DNA from: Candidatus Limnocylindrales bacterium
Lineage (GTDB): Bacteria; Moduliflexota; Moduliflexia; Moduliflexales; JAUQPW01
Direction of reading: 5' to 3'
Assembly: GCA_035559535.1 (NCBI GenBank)
Contig: DATMBG010000050.1
Coordinates: forward strand, 1-64,000
DNA length: 64,000 nt
Shown here: positions 8,332 to 17,293 of the stretch, in pieces
How positions within the stretch are numbered: position 1 is the stretch's first letter
Layout: each line of letters begins with the position of its first letter
Made by a program: the position numbers and the translations under genes
The notes under the pieces: generated by a model
What the model was told of the DNA's origin: nothing
Databases searched by the model: none
What the model saw: only the letters and a program-made list of their open reading frames with translations

Positions 8332-9957
8332 TTAACTAGATACTTTTACACTCTCATACCTGGTAAAAGTTTCCAATCCGGTAGGGTAATTCGAAAACTC
8401 GACCGTATAGTATTTTTCAAAATCGTCTCGGATTTCATTCTGAAAAGCTTTATTTTCAGGCAATTCCACGAAAATTGTTTTTCCTGTCCAGTCCTTTAAA
8501 ATCTGTCCTTCCTGTAAAATAACCTCTCCTTCCTTGAGGACATAGACCGGCCTTTCAAACATTTCCTCTTTGTTCTCCAATTTTGGGTAAAGGACAATAT
8601 CTGCATCGGCTCCAACTCCGAGATGGCCTTTATGGGTGAGGCCCAGGGCCTTTGCGGGACCTGCTCGGGTAATGATAGCAATTTCGTAAAGGGAATATTC
8701 CCGGGTAATGTGAGGCAAGACGGTGTCCTTTAAAACTCTCCTATGAACCCGCTTGATCATTTCATCTCGAAAGTTTTTATCCATCAGCAGACGGATGATA
8801 TAAGGGTAAAAAATAAAAGGTCCTCCGTTGGGATGGTCTGTGGACATAAAAACCTGCCAGGGATTTTTGATGAGCAAAAAGAGTTCCAGGCCGATAGCCC
8901 ATTGAATGGCATTAACAAAATTCTTTTCCTTATATACGTAAGGAACGATTCCACAGCCCGATTCCAGTTCTACGTCACTGTTGTACCACTTTTTTTCAGA
9001 AATTTTATGGAGGCGATACTGCCAGGGCCCATCGGCAGTCATGGTCGTAGTATCTCCAAAGATGATCTGGCCGACATCAATGGTGGCGTGGGAGTGTTGA
9101 TTAAGATATTCGGCAATTTCAGGAGCTTTGGAGGCAAATCCACCCCAGTTTTCCCCGCCGTAGCTATGGAATTGAACATGGGTTAAATGAACCCGTTTCC
9201 CTTCCAGGGCATGTAAGGTTTCTAAGGTTGTTCGATAATTACCCGGCACCCCTAAGTTGTTACAATGGATATGCACGCCATGGGGTAAATGGAGATCTTC
9301 ATTAATCTGAGCTAAAGCGGTAAGAATCTGTCGGGGTGTGACGTCAAAATGGTTGACCTTATCATCCAGTCCCGATACATCTTGACCATATTTCCAATTC
9401 TCAACGCCACCCGGATTTACTATCTTAATGGCATAACCCTTTGTTGCATTGAGAAGCCAGGCGGTGTAATCCCTGGCCTTTTCATATTCCCCTTTCTGCA
9501 GGTATCTCAGAATAAACTCATTGTTCCCCAGAACGATATAACAGCCCTTATCGATCATGGGGGTATCGTTGAGTTCTTCATGGGTATGTCGGGCTCCAAT
9601 GGGAGGAACAGCCGCTTCCATAACTGTGGTATAGCCCAATTTTGTATAAAGGTAACCCGTTGCAAAGGTAGAAGGAATAGTATACCCGGTTCCGGATCGG
9701 GTGATCCTGGTTTTTGGAATTACCATTCTTCGATGATCTTCTGGTCTCAGTCCCCGTCCGGCATTAACTTTAAGCCCGGAGATATGGCTGTGGATATCTA
9801 TACCTCCCGGCATCACGACCAGATTTGAAGCGTCTATGATTTCAGCCGTGTTCGGTACTTCGTCAACGATTTTACCATCTCGGATACAAATCTCCTTGAT
9901 GACCCCGTTAATTCCATTTAGGGGGTCATAAACTTCCCCGTTAATAATTTTAAGCAT
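8332..9957 (-). CDS. fhcA: Formylmethanofuran dehydrogenase/hydrolase subunit A (amidohydrolase)
   Basis: A 541-residue amidohydrolase-superfamily protein. Subunit A hydrolyses formylmethanofuran to formate and methanofuran at a metal centre. The expected ligands are visible: HSH at 56-58, Lys178 in YAIKIVNPGG (candidate carboxylated Lys), the HIH pair at 229-231 and Asp374 in STDHPNGGPF. The C-terminus carries the usual amidohydrolase beta-strand segment (GHLGVGADADIVL). It follows the small membrane-protein gene by 13 nt. Both archaeal FwdA and bacterial FhcA fit; the metal ligands argue for an active enzyme. Confidence 0.95.
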   Translation of the reverse strand: MLKIINGEVYDPLNGINGVIKEICIRDGKIVDEVPNTAEIIDASNLVVMPGGIDIHSHISGLKVNAGRGLRPEDHRRMVIPKTRITRSGTGYTIPSTFATGYLYTKLGYTTVMEAAVPPIGARHTHEELNDTPMIDKGCYIVLGNNEFILRYLQKGEYEKARDYTAWLLNATKGYAIKIVNPGGVENWKYGQDVSGLDDKVNHFDVTPRQILTALAQINEDLHLPHGVHIHCNNLGVPGNYRTTLETLHALEGKRVHLTHVQFHSYGGENWGGFASKAPEIAEYLNQHSHATIDVGQIIFGDTTTMTADGPWQYRLHKISEKKWYNSDVELESGCGIVPYVYKEKNFVNAIQWAIGLELFLLIKNPWQVFMSTDHPNGGPFIFYPYIIRLLMDKNFRDEMIKRVHRRVLKDTVLPHITREYSLYEIAIITRAGPAKALGLTHKGHLGVGADADIVLYPKLENKEEMFERPVYVLKEGEVILQEGQILKDWTGKTIFVELPENKAFQNEIRDDFEKYYTVEFSNYPTGLETFTRYESVKVSS

Positions 9958-9970
9958 AGGTCGACTTCTT

Positions 9971-10429
9971 TTAAGTTTGATCTCTCTTAATGATAAAGGA
10001 TCCTATGAGTTCGGCGAGGTAACCCAGGATCGGTCCGATAATTACAGCCATTATACTATGCCACCATGGATCTCCCCTAAGAACTGTTCCAAAATGAATA
10101 GCCGCTCCACACAGGGCAGCCGTAATGAGAGACAGAAACCATAGAGCCGTTTGAGCGTAGATAATAAGAGTTGTTACCCCTACAGCCACAGGAAGATTAT
10201 ACCGACCCAACCCCAGTTCTGTAAAAATCCACATGGTCAAGAAGATCCAAAGAATGCCGGATAGCAGGGTTACAAGAACTTTCCAAAGCCCGTCCAGTTT
10301 TCCGGCTGTTGCGAAAAAACACCCCGTAGCGATCATTACCTGCCATATCGGATAGGCGTGACGTATGGCGATGAAAGTCCAAATACCCAACAAGAGTCCC
10401 AGGATAATGCCAGATATGATCCGTGACAT
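9971..10429 (-). CDS. DUF1097-like small integral membrane protein in the C1 operon
   Basis: The 152-residue protein has about five hydrophobic segments and resembles DUF1097 proteins (N-terminal small-residue helix, then a cysteine-containing helix followed by a Gly-rich turn), whose function is not known. It sits between fhcB (68-nt gap) and fhcA (13-nt gap) on the same strand, an unusual place for a membrane protein. A role in transport or in anchoring the C1 complex is possible but not shown by the sequence. Confidence 0.7.
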   Translation of the reverse strand: MSRIISGIILGLLLGIWTFIAIRHAYPIWQVMIATGCFFATAGKLDGLWKVLVTLLSGILWIFLTMWIFTELGLGRYNLPVAVGVTTLIIYAQTALWFLSLITAALCGAAIHFGTVLRGDPWWHSIMAVIIGPILGYLAELIGSFIIKRDQT

Positions 10430-10497
10430 GGGAGTAGAGTAAACAGCGAGGATAGAAAATAGAGAACTCCAGACCGGACTCTTCAGTCCTCCATCTT

Positions 10498-11784
10498 CTA
10501 TGCTCGGTTTTGTAGTTTTGACCGGACCTTTTCAATGATTCGTTCCAGAACTTCTCGATCGGAAGGATAGGGGGAATCGACGACTTTTTTGACGGGAATA
10601 GGGATATGATCCATCCGATATGCCAATCCTGGGGCACTAATTCCAGCCTGAGCAGTAGGGATAACCACGGTAGCTATTTTAGTGGTCATACTTTCTTTAG
10701 CATCTATGGCAATGGTTGGGATACGCGATAAATGTTCGGCAGCGGCTCTAGGAAAGTTGGCGAAGGCATCCGCAGCAATGATGAGGGCAGCGTCGGCTTC
10801 TCTTCGAGCCAGAAGATCGACGGAACTGAACTCTCCAGGATTATATTGGGGAAACCCTCTACTGAGGTTTACCGCAAAGGGATAGCCCGTCTGCCAGGTT
10901 AAAACGGTGGCAATTCCTACTACATTTCCATGACCTCTCATGGGAGAGGCTACTACCTTGGTAAATCGGTTAAGATCTCTGGCCAGGAGTAAGAGAGCCA
11001 TAACGTTCATATGTTTCCCCCGGCTCATGGTAAGGCCCATCCCCCAGTGAATTGAACCGAATTTGCAGGTCTTAAGCTTCTCAAGGAGAGATTTTAAGAT
11101 CGGGATCGGTACCCCTCCTACCTCTTCCACCTCCAGTTCTTCCCCTTTCAAAAGAGCCCGCATTGCCGTTAGAACCTCGTAGTCCGATCCGGGTCGGATC
11201 TGGATAAACTGATCCGCTGCCTTGGCACTGGGGGTTTTTCGTACGTCTACCAGAATGACCTGCCGGTCCTTTTTCCCTTTCGGCACGAAATACCCTTTAG
11301 GGGTTACCGAATATCGCGTAAAATGTCGCGGGTGTGCTTCAGCCGGATTACATCCCCAAAAAACCAGCAAATCTGCCCGGTTTTTTATCTCACCTAAGGT
11401 ACACGTAGAGTCTCCCACAATCTGAATAGCCTGAAGGGAAGGACTATGGCATACCGATGAAGTGGTATCGATGCTCGCACCGATCAGATCTGCTAGCTCA
11501 ATAGCTTTTCGCTGGGCATTACACTCCGTAGAAGCCAGACCGTAAATAAGGGGAAAATGGGATTGGGAGAGAATTTCCGCAGATGCTTCAATACACGCTT
11601 CTATAGAAGCTTCCTTACCTTTAATACGTGGGGTTGCTACATCTACTTTATGATTCATAAAAGTCGCCTTACCTAAGATACAGGCATTCTTTACTTCCTT
11701 AATCGTATCTCCTTCTACGAAGACTTCCAGGTCATCGCAGGTAACCCCACAAAATAAACACGTTACATCACTTATTTTCTCCAT
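10498..11784 (-). CDS. fhcB: Formylmethanofuran dehydrogenase subunit B (molybdopterin-type, FwdB/FhcB)
   Basis: A 428-residue member of the molybdopterin oxidoreductase superfamily. The N-terminus has Cys9, Cys12, Cys16 and Cys35 (CxxCGxxCDD...NAC), the spacing for a [4Fe-4S] cluster in FwdB. The segment TSSVCHSPS places Cys112 where archaeal FwdB has its Mo/W-ligating Cys. Length is close to archaeal FwdB, from memory. Methylotroph FhcB is generally described as having lost the metal centre, so keeping these residues beside a FwdD-like gene suggests a redox-active dehydrogenase. The gene overlaps the FwdD-like gene by 17 nt. Confidence 0.9.
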   Translation of the reverse strand: MEKISDVTCLFCGVTCDDLEVFVEGDTIKEVKNACILGKATFMNHKVDVATPRIKGKEASIEACIEASAEILSQSHFPLIYGLASTECNAQRKAIELADLIGASIDTTSSVCHSPSLQAIQIVGDSTCTLGEIKNRADLLVFWGCNPAEAHPRHFTRYSVTPKGYFVPKGKKDRQVILVDVRKTPSAKAADQFIQIRPGSDYEVLTAMRALLKGEELEVEEVGGVPIPILKSLLEKLKTCKFGSIHWGMGLTMSRGKHMNVMALLLLARDLNRFTKVVASPMRGHGNVVGIATVLTWQTGYPFAVNLSRGFPQYNPGEFSSVDLLARREADAALIIAADAFANFPRAAAEHLSRIPTIAIDAKESMTTKIATVVIPTAQAGISAPGLAYRMDHIPIPVKKVVDSPYPSDREVLERIIEKVRSKLQNRA

Positions 11785-12115
11785 ATTTTTCTATCTCGAC
11801 CTCCATACCTTTAGAATCCGGCATGCCAATACTTTGGGTATCGGTTCCTATAAGGGAACTGACCGGTAAACCGTAAGCTAAAAAAATAAGCCCCTCCGGA
11901 ATATCGGATTTTTTACATTTTAAAATAGCCCTTCCATACTCAGACTTCACAAGGATAAGATCTCCATCCTGAAGGTTTTTTCGCTTCATATCCGCCTCAT
12001 TCATCTCTACTGTGGAGGTCTCTTCAACAAATTCCGGAGATTCTTTACCCACATGGATCGTAGTACCCTGCTTGGTAGTACGCCCTGTAATGAGTATAAA
12101 TTTTGACTGAGACAT
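11768..12115 (-). CDS. fwdD: FwdD/FmdD-like molybdopterin-dinucleotide-binding subunit
   Basis: The 115-residue protein has the small beta-barrel style of the molybdopterin-dinucleotide-binding domain that is a separate subunit (FwdD/FmdD) in archaeal formylmethanofuran dehydrogenase: ILITGRTTKQG, the N-E-A-D segment, LQDGDLILVKSEYGRAILK and a conserved GLIFLAYGLPVSSLIG loop. I chose ATG 12115 (MSQSKFILITG) because a G-rich sequence lies just before it and the upstream codons look non-coding. It is the first gene of the operon. Canonical bacterial Fhc operons lack this subunit, so its presence supports the dehydrogenase reading of fhcB. Confidence 0.8.
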   Translation of the reverse strand: MSQSKFILITGRTTKQGTTIHVGKESPEFVEETSTVEMNEADMKRKNLQDGDLILVKSEYGRAILKCKKSDIPEGLIFLAYGLPVSSLIGTDTQSIGMPDSKGMEVEIEKYGENK

Positions 12116-12143
12116 CCCTTTTAACCCCCCTATCGATGTTTTC

Positions 12144-12173
12144 AACTTACTTTTAATATTTCGATCTGTCAAG
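12144..12173 (-). promoter_or_regulatory. Candidate sigma-70 promoter of the C1 operon
   Basis: On the minus strand TTGACA (12173-12168) is followed after 18 nt by TAAGTT (12149-12144), about 30 nt before the FwdD-like ATG at 12115. The -35 is a perfect match and the -10 is weak. It is the only plausible promoter in the 227-nt divergent gap with glgA that points into the operon. Confidence 0.45.
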
Positions 12174-12342
12174 TGGCAACTTACCAGGCAAATAACCAAA
12201 AAATTGGGGTTGACATTCTCTTCCGAATTTCACATCTTAGGAATAACTGAGTTTTCAAGGATTTCAAGAAAAATTTAGGTTGTAGGTTGTAGGAACTCCA
12301 TTCCTTTACGACCTATCCCTGAATATTTATTCCTTTAAAGCA

Positions 12343-13797
12343 ATGAAGATACTCTTTACCGCTTCAGAAGTTGTACCTTTTGCAAAAACAGGAGGGCTTG
12401 CAGATGTAGCCGGGGCTCTTCCTAAGGCTTTAGCCCGACGGGGTTGTGAAGTCGCCGTGATGTTGCCTAAATATCGCCAGGTGGATGTGGGCCGATTTCA
12501 GCTCGAGAAAATGGAGGGGAATATATCGATTCCCATGGCTTCTAGAATGGTCCAGGGAGGTCTCTGGAGGACCGAATTGGAAGAGGGCGTAACCGTTTAT
12601 TTTATTCAGCAGGATCATTATTTTGATCGGGATGGTTTATATGTAGACTCTAACAATCAGGATTATCCAGACAATGCAGAACGATTCGGTTTTTTTTCCA
12701 GAGCCGTTTTGGAAGCGTGCAAGATCTCAGGTTTTAAGCCGGATATCGCCCATGCCCACGATTGGCAAACGGCTTTGATCCCGGTCTATCTCAAATCCCT
12801 TTATAAGCAGGATCCCTGGTTTGATAGGACCAAAACGGTTTTTACCATCCATAATTTGGGTTATCAGGGGATTTTCAATAAATACGAAATTGTAAAGCTT
12901 GGACTGGGTTGGGAGTTCTTTCACCATGAAAAACTCGAGTTTTACGGAGATTTAAACTTATTGAAAGGAGGAATTATCTACGCCGATATTCTTACCACCG
13001 TGAGTCGAAAATACGCAGAGGAGATTCAAACTCCGGAGTTTGGACACCGTCTGGACGGTCTTTTGAGAACTCGAAAAAAGGATTTATACGGGGTCCTTAA
13101 TGGAATCGATTACGAAGAATGGCATCCTTCCATCGATAAGTTTATTGCAGCCAATTATCATGTGGATGACCTGAGTGGGAAGGCTATTTGTAAAAGTGAT
13201 TTGCAAAGAGAATATAAACTTCCCGTGCGAAGTGAGGTTGCTCTGATCGGTATGATTACGCGACTGGCCGAACAAAAGGGGATTGACCTGGTTGCAGATG
13301 TTCTGGATAAAATCATGGAACTGGACATTCAATTGGTTCTTTTAGGTACCGGAGATAAATGGGCCCATGAATTTTTTCAGGCGGCCCAGGCTCGATATCC
13401 TCAAAAAATCGGCGTGGCCCTAAAGTATGATAACGTTCTGGCCCATAAAATCGAGGCAGGAGCCGATATGTTCCTGATGCCCTCCCGGTACGAACCCTGT
13501 GGGTTAAATCAGATGTATAGCCTGGCGTATGGAACGGTTCCTATCGTGCGGGCTACCGGAGGATTGGATGATACCGTTGAAAATTTCAATCCTACCACAG
13601 GTCAGGGGACAGGCTTTAAATTTCTCCGACCTACTCCTGAAGAGCTTCTCAATGCTATTTACCCGGCGATCTTAAACTTTTATACCAATAAGACCGGCTG
13701 GATCAAGCTTATGCGAAATGGAATGTTGAAGAATTTCTCATGGGATGTATCGGCCGGAGAGTATATCAAGCTCTACGAACGGGCGCTTGAGAGATAG
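12343..13797 (+). CDS. glgA: Glycogen synthase (ADP-glucose type)
   Basis: This 484-residue GT-B glycosyltransferase of family GT5 extends alpha-1,4-glucan from ADP-glucose. The N-terminal KTGGLADV motif (Lys15) and the HAHDWQTAL block in the first Rossmann domain, plus MPSRYEPCGLNQMYS and the RATGGLDDTV motif in the second, are intact. Length is typical of bacterial GlgA. It is transcribed divergently from the C1 operon; a TTGACA at 12210-12215 could be its -35 but no good -10 follows. Its stop lies 3 nt before repeat hairpin copy 2. Confidence 0.96.
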   Translation: MKILFTASEVVPFAKTGGLADVAGALPKALARRGCEVAVMLPKYRQVDVGRFQLEKMEGNISIPMASRMVQGGLWRTELEEGVTVYFIQQDHYFDRDGLYVDSNNQDYPDNAERFGFFSRAVLEACKISGFKPDIAHAHDWQTALIPVYLKSLYKQDPWFDRTKTVFTIHNLGYQGIFNKYEIVKLGLGWEFFHHEKLEFYGDLNLLKGGIIYADILTTVSRKYAEEIQTPEFGHRLDGLLRTRKKDLYGVLNGIDYEEWHPSIDKFIAANYHVDDLSGKAICKSDLQREYKLPVRSEVALIGMITRLAEQKGIDLVADVLDKIMELDIQLVLLGTGDKWAHEFFQAAQARYPQKIGVALKYDNVLAHKIEAGADMFLMPSRYEPCGLNQMYSLAYGTVPIVRATGGLDDTVENFNPTTGQGTGFKFLRPTPEELLNAIYPAILNFYTNKTGWIKLMRNGMLKNFSWDVSAGEYIKLYERALER

Positions 13798-13800
13798 AAG

Positions 13801-13898
13801 GTATGGGGGTGTGGGAGTGTGGAAGTATGGAAGTGTGGGAGTGTGGAAGTGTGGAAGACATTTATACCCCCACACTCCCACACCCCCATACCTTCTAG
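13801..13898. repeat. Octamer tandem-repeat hairpin (GTRTGGRA family), copy 2
   Basis: Seven 8-mers GT[AG]TGG[AG][AG] (13801-13856), an 8-nt spacer and about four complementary 8-mers (to about 13898) form a long stem-loop. It exactly fills the gap between the convergent genes glgA (stop at 13797) and the cyclase (stop at 13902), where a bidirectional terminator would be expected. It has no T-run. Confidence 0.85.
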
Positions 13899-13901
13899 CT
13901 G

Positions 13902-16052
13902 TTACTTTATCCAGCGGTTCAGGTAAACCCCCCAGATGGGAAACTTTCCCTCTACTCCCTTGAAACTTGCGTCCCCGGCCTTTTTGAAAAGGATCTCCTC
14001 CCCGATCGCCTTATCCTCATATAGGTAATTTATAGTGGTTTGGGAAGGAATTTCTTTTAAAGGACTTGTTTCTCGAATAAACTGAAAGGTAGTATCACTG
14101 AGGGCAATGCCATTGTTATTAAGAACCCCTTTTACCACGCTAACCTCGAATTCCTTCTGAGGGGCCTGGGACTTTTCTTCTTTTAATTTTTCTTCTTGAA
14201 TGTTGTCTAAGATTTGTAAAAGCTGTTCTTCAAAAATGGCCAGGGTTGTAGAATCCCGTCGACTCGACTGGGCACGATTCATTAAATATTCATTGAGGGT
14301 AAATATGGATTGAATATCCCACTTTTGTTTTCTACGTTCCGTCTTACCCGATGAAAGTCTACTGGTCAGGTTGGCCGTAAAACCGATGACCGTTGTGCTT
14401 TTATCGATGGGATTCAAGAAAAAGTAAGCATCTTCAATGGGACCACTGTGGATTCCAATCCCCATACCCTGGAATATCATATTTCCTTCATCTTTGAGGG
14501 CTTTAAAGACCTTTTGAATCTCAACAGCGGCCCGGACTGCATTAAGCCCATGATAATCTTTCCAGGGACCAGAACTAAAAGCTGCCAGAATACCGTCTCC
14601 TGCATAGTATTTAATACTTCCATGGAAATGGTCGATGATATCCATGGTTGGATCAAAGAATCTATACAGGTTCTGCTTTAGCGCCTCTGAGGTAATATCT
14701 CCCGAAACCTCGGTATAACCTCGCAGGTCTAGGAACAGGAGTGTGACATTTCTTAAATCACTGATAATTTTTTGTCCGGGATTAAAATTGTAGGTAATCT
14801 TTTCTGTAGTCTCCGATTTCTCGGATACGCCTACCCGACGAAGTCTTGGAGTTCCAAAACTTTTACCGGATAGAACGATGGATATACGATCCCTAAAGAA
14901 GGCAATGATTTCGGATTTTCTCAGGTCGTCGGCCAGACTGATATAATCGTATAAAATCATTTCCCAGACATCTTCTCCAAACAAATCTATGAGTCGTTTC
15001 AGACGCCTTCGGAAGAATCTTTTTCGAGTTTCTGCGGGGGGATCGTAGGGCATCTCTTTGATCTCGTCGGACAGGTAGGATATGACCACCGGCTCAAACA
15101 GAATAACGTCCAGGGGGATTTCACTCACCGCATGGATAGGAACCCGCAAAAAGGTCGAGATAGCCCTCAGGAGAGTTCGATCATTCTCTCGAATCCCCTG
15201 TTCAATCCGGGTTTTAAACATTGTATAAACTTTGTTAAAATCGGTATAATTGGTGTGATATCGTTCGTTTTCTTCCACCAATAAGTGTTGAAGTAACGTG
15301 TTTGTGGAAGTATTCTTTAGATCCGGGAAAATCATGTGGGCCTGGGCCTGGATAATGGCCATAGAGAATTGATAATTGAAGCTGGCGCCTAATTTTAACT
15401 TTTTAGTTCCTGTAAAGTACGGCAGAGACTTACGTCTTTGTTCATCTTCCTTTTGAAAATGGGCATCTACCTGCTTGAGGGTTTCCAAAAGTACATCATT
15501 AAAAATATGATGAAGATGGATTTTGTAAGTATTCACTATTTTTTGGGCCTGGGAGGTAACAGGAAAGGAAAAACCATCGGATAGATCTTCTATTTTACTT
15601 ACCGCCAGAACTTCGTGAATGGCTCGCAGGATGGCTTTAGAAATGGTTAACCAAAAGAGATTATAGATACCCAATCGCCTTTCTTGCTCGAGGACTTCGA
15701 TCAAGATATTTTGAAGTTGGGTGATGCAGTTTTGGCGCTTCTGAATATAAGAGACTAAAACGGGATTGTTGGGATCGTAATTGGGTTTGTAACGTCCTTG
15801 AATCTGCTGGATACTCTGATTTACAAAGTCTTTTAGGGTAATACTGAGATTGGCCGGAATTTCTACCAGATAGCCTTCTGTATTTTTATCATCGATAATC
15901 TCTATTTTGGGGGGGAGGATCGGGAGTTGGGAGCCCGAGGAGTCCTTCTGAGAGCAAAAAAGATCCCGGATAGTCGAGAGGTTTCCCATAGAATATCGCA
16001 TGGGAAGTCGTTCTATATGAAACCTGGGATCAAAACGAACAAATTTATTCAT
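13902..16052 (-). CDS. Class III adenylate/guanylate cyclase with large unknown N-terminal region
   Basis: The 716-residue protein has a C-terminal class III nucleotide cyclase domain (about 445-600). Both metal-binding Asp residues are visible (LFLDLRGYTE and YYAGDGILAAF), as is the N...R pair in GFTANLTSRLSS, so the domain looks catalytically complete. The N-terminal about 430 residues are largely alpha-helical, with no membrane segment and no domain I recognise; they may sense a signal or bind a partner. Substrate (ATP or GTP) cannot be told. It lies 25 nt downstream of era, on the same strand. Confidence 0.85.
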   Translation of the reverse strand: MNKFVRFDPRFHIERLPMRYSMGNLSTIRDLFCSQKDSSGSQLPILPPKIEIIDDKNTEGYLVEIPANLSITLKDFVNQSIQQIQGRYKPNYDPNNPVLVSYIQKRQNCITQLQNILIEVLEQERRLGIYNLFWLTISKAILRAIHEVLAVSKIEDLSDGFSFPVTSQAQKIVNTYKIHLHHIFNDVLLETLKQVDAHFQKEDEQRRKSLPYFTGTKKLKLGASFNYQFSMAIIQAQAHMIFPDLKNTSTNTLLQHLLVEENERYHTNYTDFNKVYTMFKTRIEQGIRENDRTLLRAISTFLRVPIHAVSEIPLDVILFEPVVISYLSDEIKEMPYDPPAETRKRFFRRRLKRLIDLFGEDVWEMILYDYISLADDLRKSEIIAFFRDRISIVLSGKSFGTPRLRRVGVSEKSETTEKITYNFNPGQKIISDLRNVTLLFLDLRGYTEVSGDITSEALKQNLYRFFDPTMDIIDHFHGSIKYYAGDGILAAFSSGPWKDYHGLNAVRAAVEIQKVFKALKDEGNMIFQGMGIGIHSGPIEDAYFFLNPIDKSTTVIGFTANLTSRLSSGKTERRKQKWDIQSIFTLNEYLMNRAQSSRRDSTTLAIFEEQLLQILDNIQEEKLKEEKSQAPQKEFEVSVVKGVLNNNGIALSDTTFQFIRETSPLKEIPSQTTINYLYEDKAIGEEILFKKAGDASFKGVEGKFPIWGVYLNRWIK

Positions 16053-16077
16053 AGCCTATGGGAAGGCTTTGCTTCAC

Positions 16078-16986
16078 TTAAGCCTGATAAATCATAGCCC
16101 TCAGAGATCTTTCATCCATTCGCCAATTTTTCTTTACCTTTACCCAGAGTTCTAAATATACCTGACTTCCCAATATGGCTTCCATCTCCTGACGGGCTAA
16201 CGTTCCTATTTGTTTCAGCAGGTGACCGCCTTTTCCGATCACGATAGCTTTTTGGGACTCTTTTTCTACATAGATGGTGGCCTGGATGGTGTATAAATTT
16301 CGTTCCTGGTTATAATCCATTTTCTCTACCACAACGGCAACAGAATAGGGAATTTCTTCTTGAGTTTTTTGGAGGATTTTCTCCCGAATGAGCTCTGCCA
16401 TGATCACCCGTTCGGGTTGATCTGTAATCATATCCTCCGGATAATATTTAGGTCCTTCTGGAAGGTAGGCGATTAAGCAATCGAGGAGGGTTTCAATATT
16501 TTCACCGGTTAGAGCAGACACAGGTACAATTTCCCGGAAAGGATAAAGATGGCGGTAGACCTCAATGACGGGTAGAATCCGGTTCTTCTGGATGGTATCG
16601 ATTTTATTGATTACTAAAATCACCGGAGTGGTTATTTTTTGCAGTTGAGCCAGGATGTATTGATCCCCAGCACCTACTTTTTCCTCGGGTTCCACAACAT
16701 ACAGGATGATATCTACACCTTCCAGGGATTTTCGGGCAATTTCCATCATCATTTCATTTAACTTAAATTGAGGCTTATGAAACCCAGGGGTATCTACAAA
16801 AATGAGTTGAGCCCGTTCGGTGGTATAGATCCCGACGATTCTATTTCGGGTCGTCTGGGGTTTATCAGAAATAATGGAAATCTTTTGCTTTACCAATTGA
16901 TTAAGTAGAGTCGATTTCCCGACATTAGTTCTTCCGATGATGGAAATAAATCCGGATTTAAAAGATTTTCCTGTTTCCTCTAACAT
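16078..16986 (-). CDS. era: GTPase Era
   Basis: Era binds the 3' end of 16S rRNA and helps assemble the 30S subunit. The 302-residue protein has G1 GRTNVGKST, the G3 DTPGFH, G4 NKID and a C-terminal KH domain with VIGKGGHLLKQIG. The G1 box has Thr where Pro is usual. Length is normal. Confidence 0.96.
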   Translation of the reverse strand: MLEETGKSFKSGFISIIGRTNVGKSTLLNQLVKQKISIISDKPQTTRNRIVGIYTTERAQLIFVDTPGFHKPQFKLNEMMMEIARKSLEGVDIILYVVEPEEKVGAGDQYILAQLQKITTPVILVINKIDTIQKNRILPVIEVYRHLYPFREIVPVSALTGENIETLLDCLIAYLPEGPKYYPEDMITDQPERVIMAELIREKILQKTQEEIPYSVAVVVEKMDYNQERNLYTIQATIYVEKESQKAIVIGKGGHLLKQIGTLARQEMEAILGSQVYLELWVKVKKNWRMDERSLRAMIYQA

Positions 16987-16995
16987 TTCTTTTGG

Positions 16996-17283
16996 TTATG
17001 CCAGGGTATCTCGATCATCCAGTGAAGGTTGTACCCTTTGCTTTCTAGCTTCTTTAGCCACTTGATAAATATCACAAATCTTGGTGATGGTATCCATAAT
17101 TTCTTCTACCAAGTCCCAAAAGGCCTTGGCTCCCTGGGGGGTATTCAAGTTATATTGTGATTTGAATTCCTCCATTTTATGGGTAGCCAGAGAAAAGACG
17201 CTGTTAATTTCTGCAATAGCCTCTGTGGCCTTTAAATCTTTCGGCATCTGCCTGATGACTTCTTCAAAACTGGTTACGTGCAT
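16996..17283 (-). CDS. Small helical protein of unknown function
   Basis: The 95-residue, mostly alpha-helical, charged protein has no signal peptide or membrane segment. It sits between plsY (10-nt gap) and era (9-nt gap) on the same strand, so it is probably part of that transcription unit. I do not recognise the family. Confidence 0.6.
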   Translation of the reverse strand: MHVTSFEEVIRQMPKDLKATEAIAEINSVFSLATHKMEEFKSQYNLNTPQGAKAFWDLVEEIMDTITKICDIYQVAKEARKQRVQPSLDDRDTLA

Positions 17284-17293
17284 AATAACTCCG

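Noticed and set aside
7807-8499. A 230-codon plus-strand frame across fhcD and the repeat hairpin
   Set aside because: It is antisense to the well-supported fhcD and fhcA genes, has no family resemblance and is held open by the octamer repeat.
10197-10637. A 146-codon minus-strand frame overlapping fhcB and the membrane protein gene
   Set aside because: It is a shifted frame of two supported genes, with an atypical amino acid mix.
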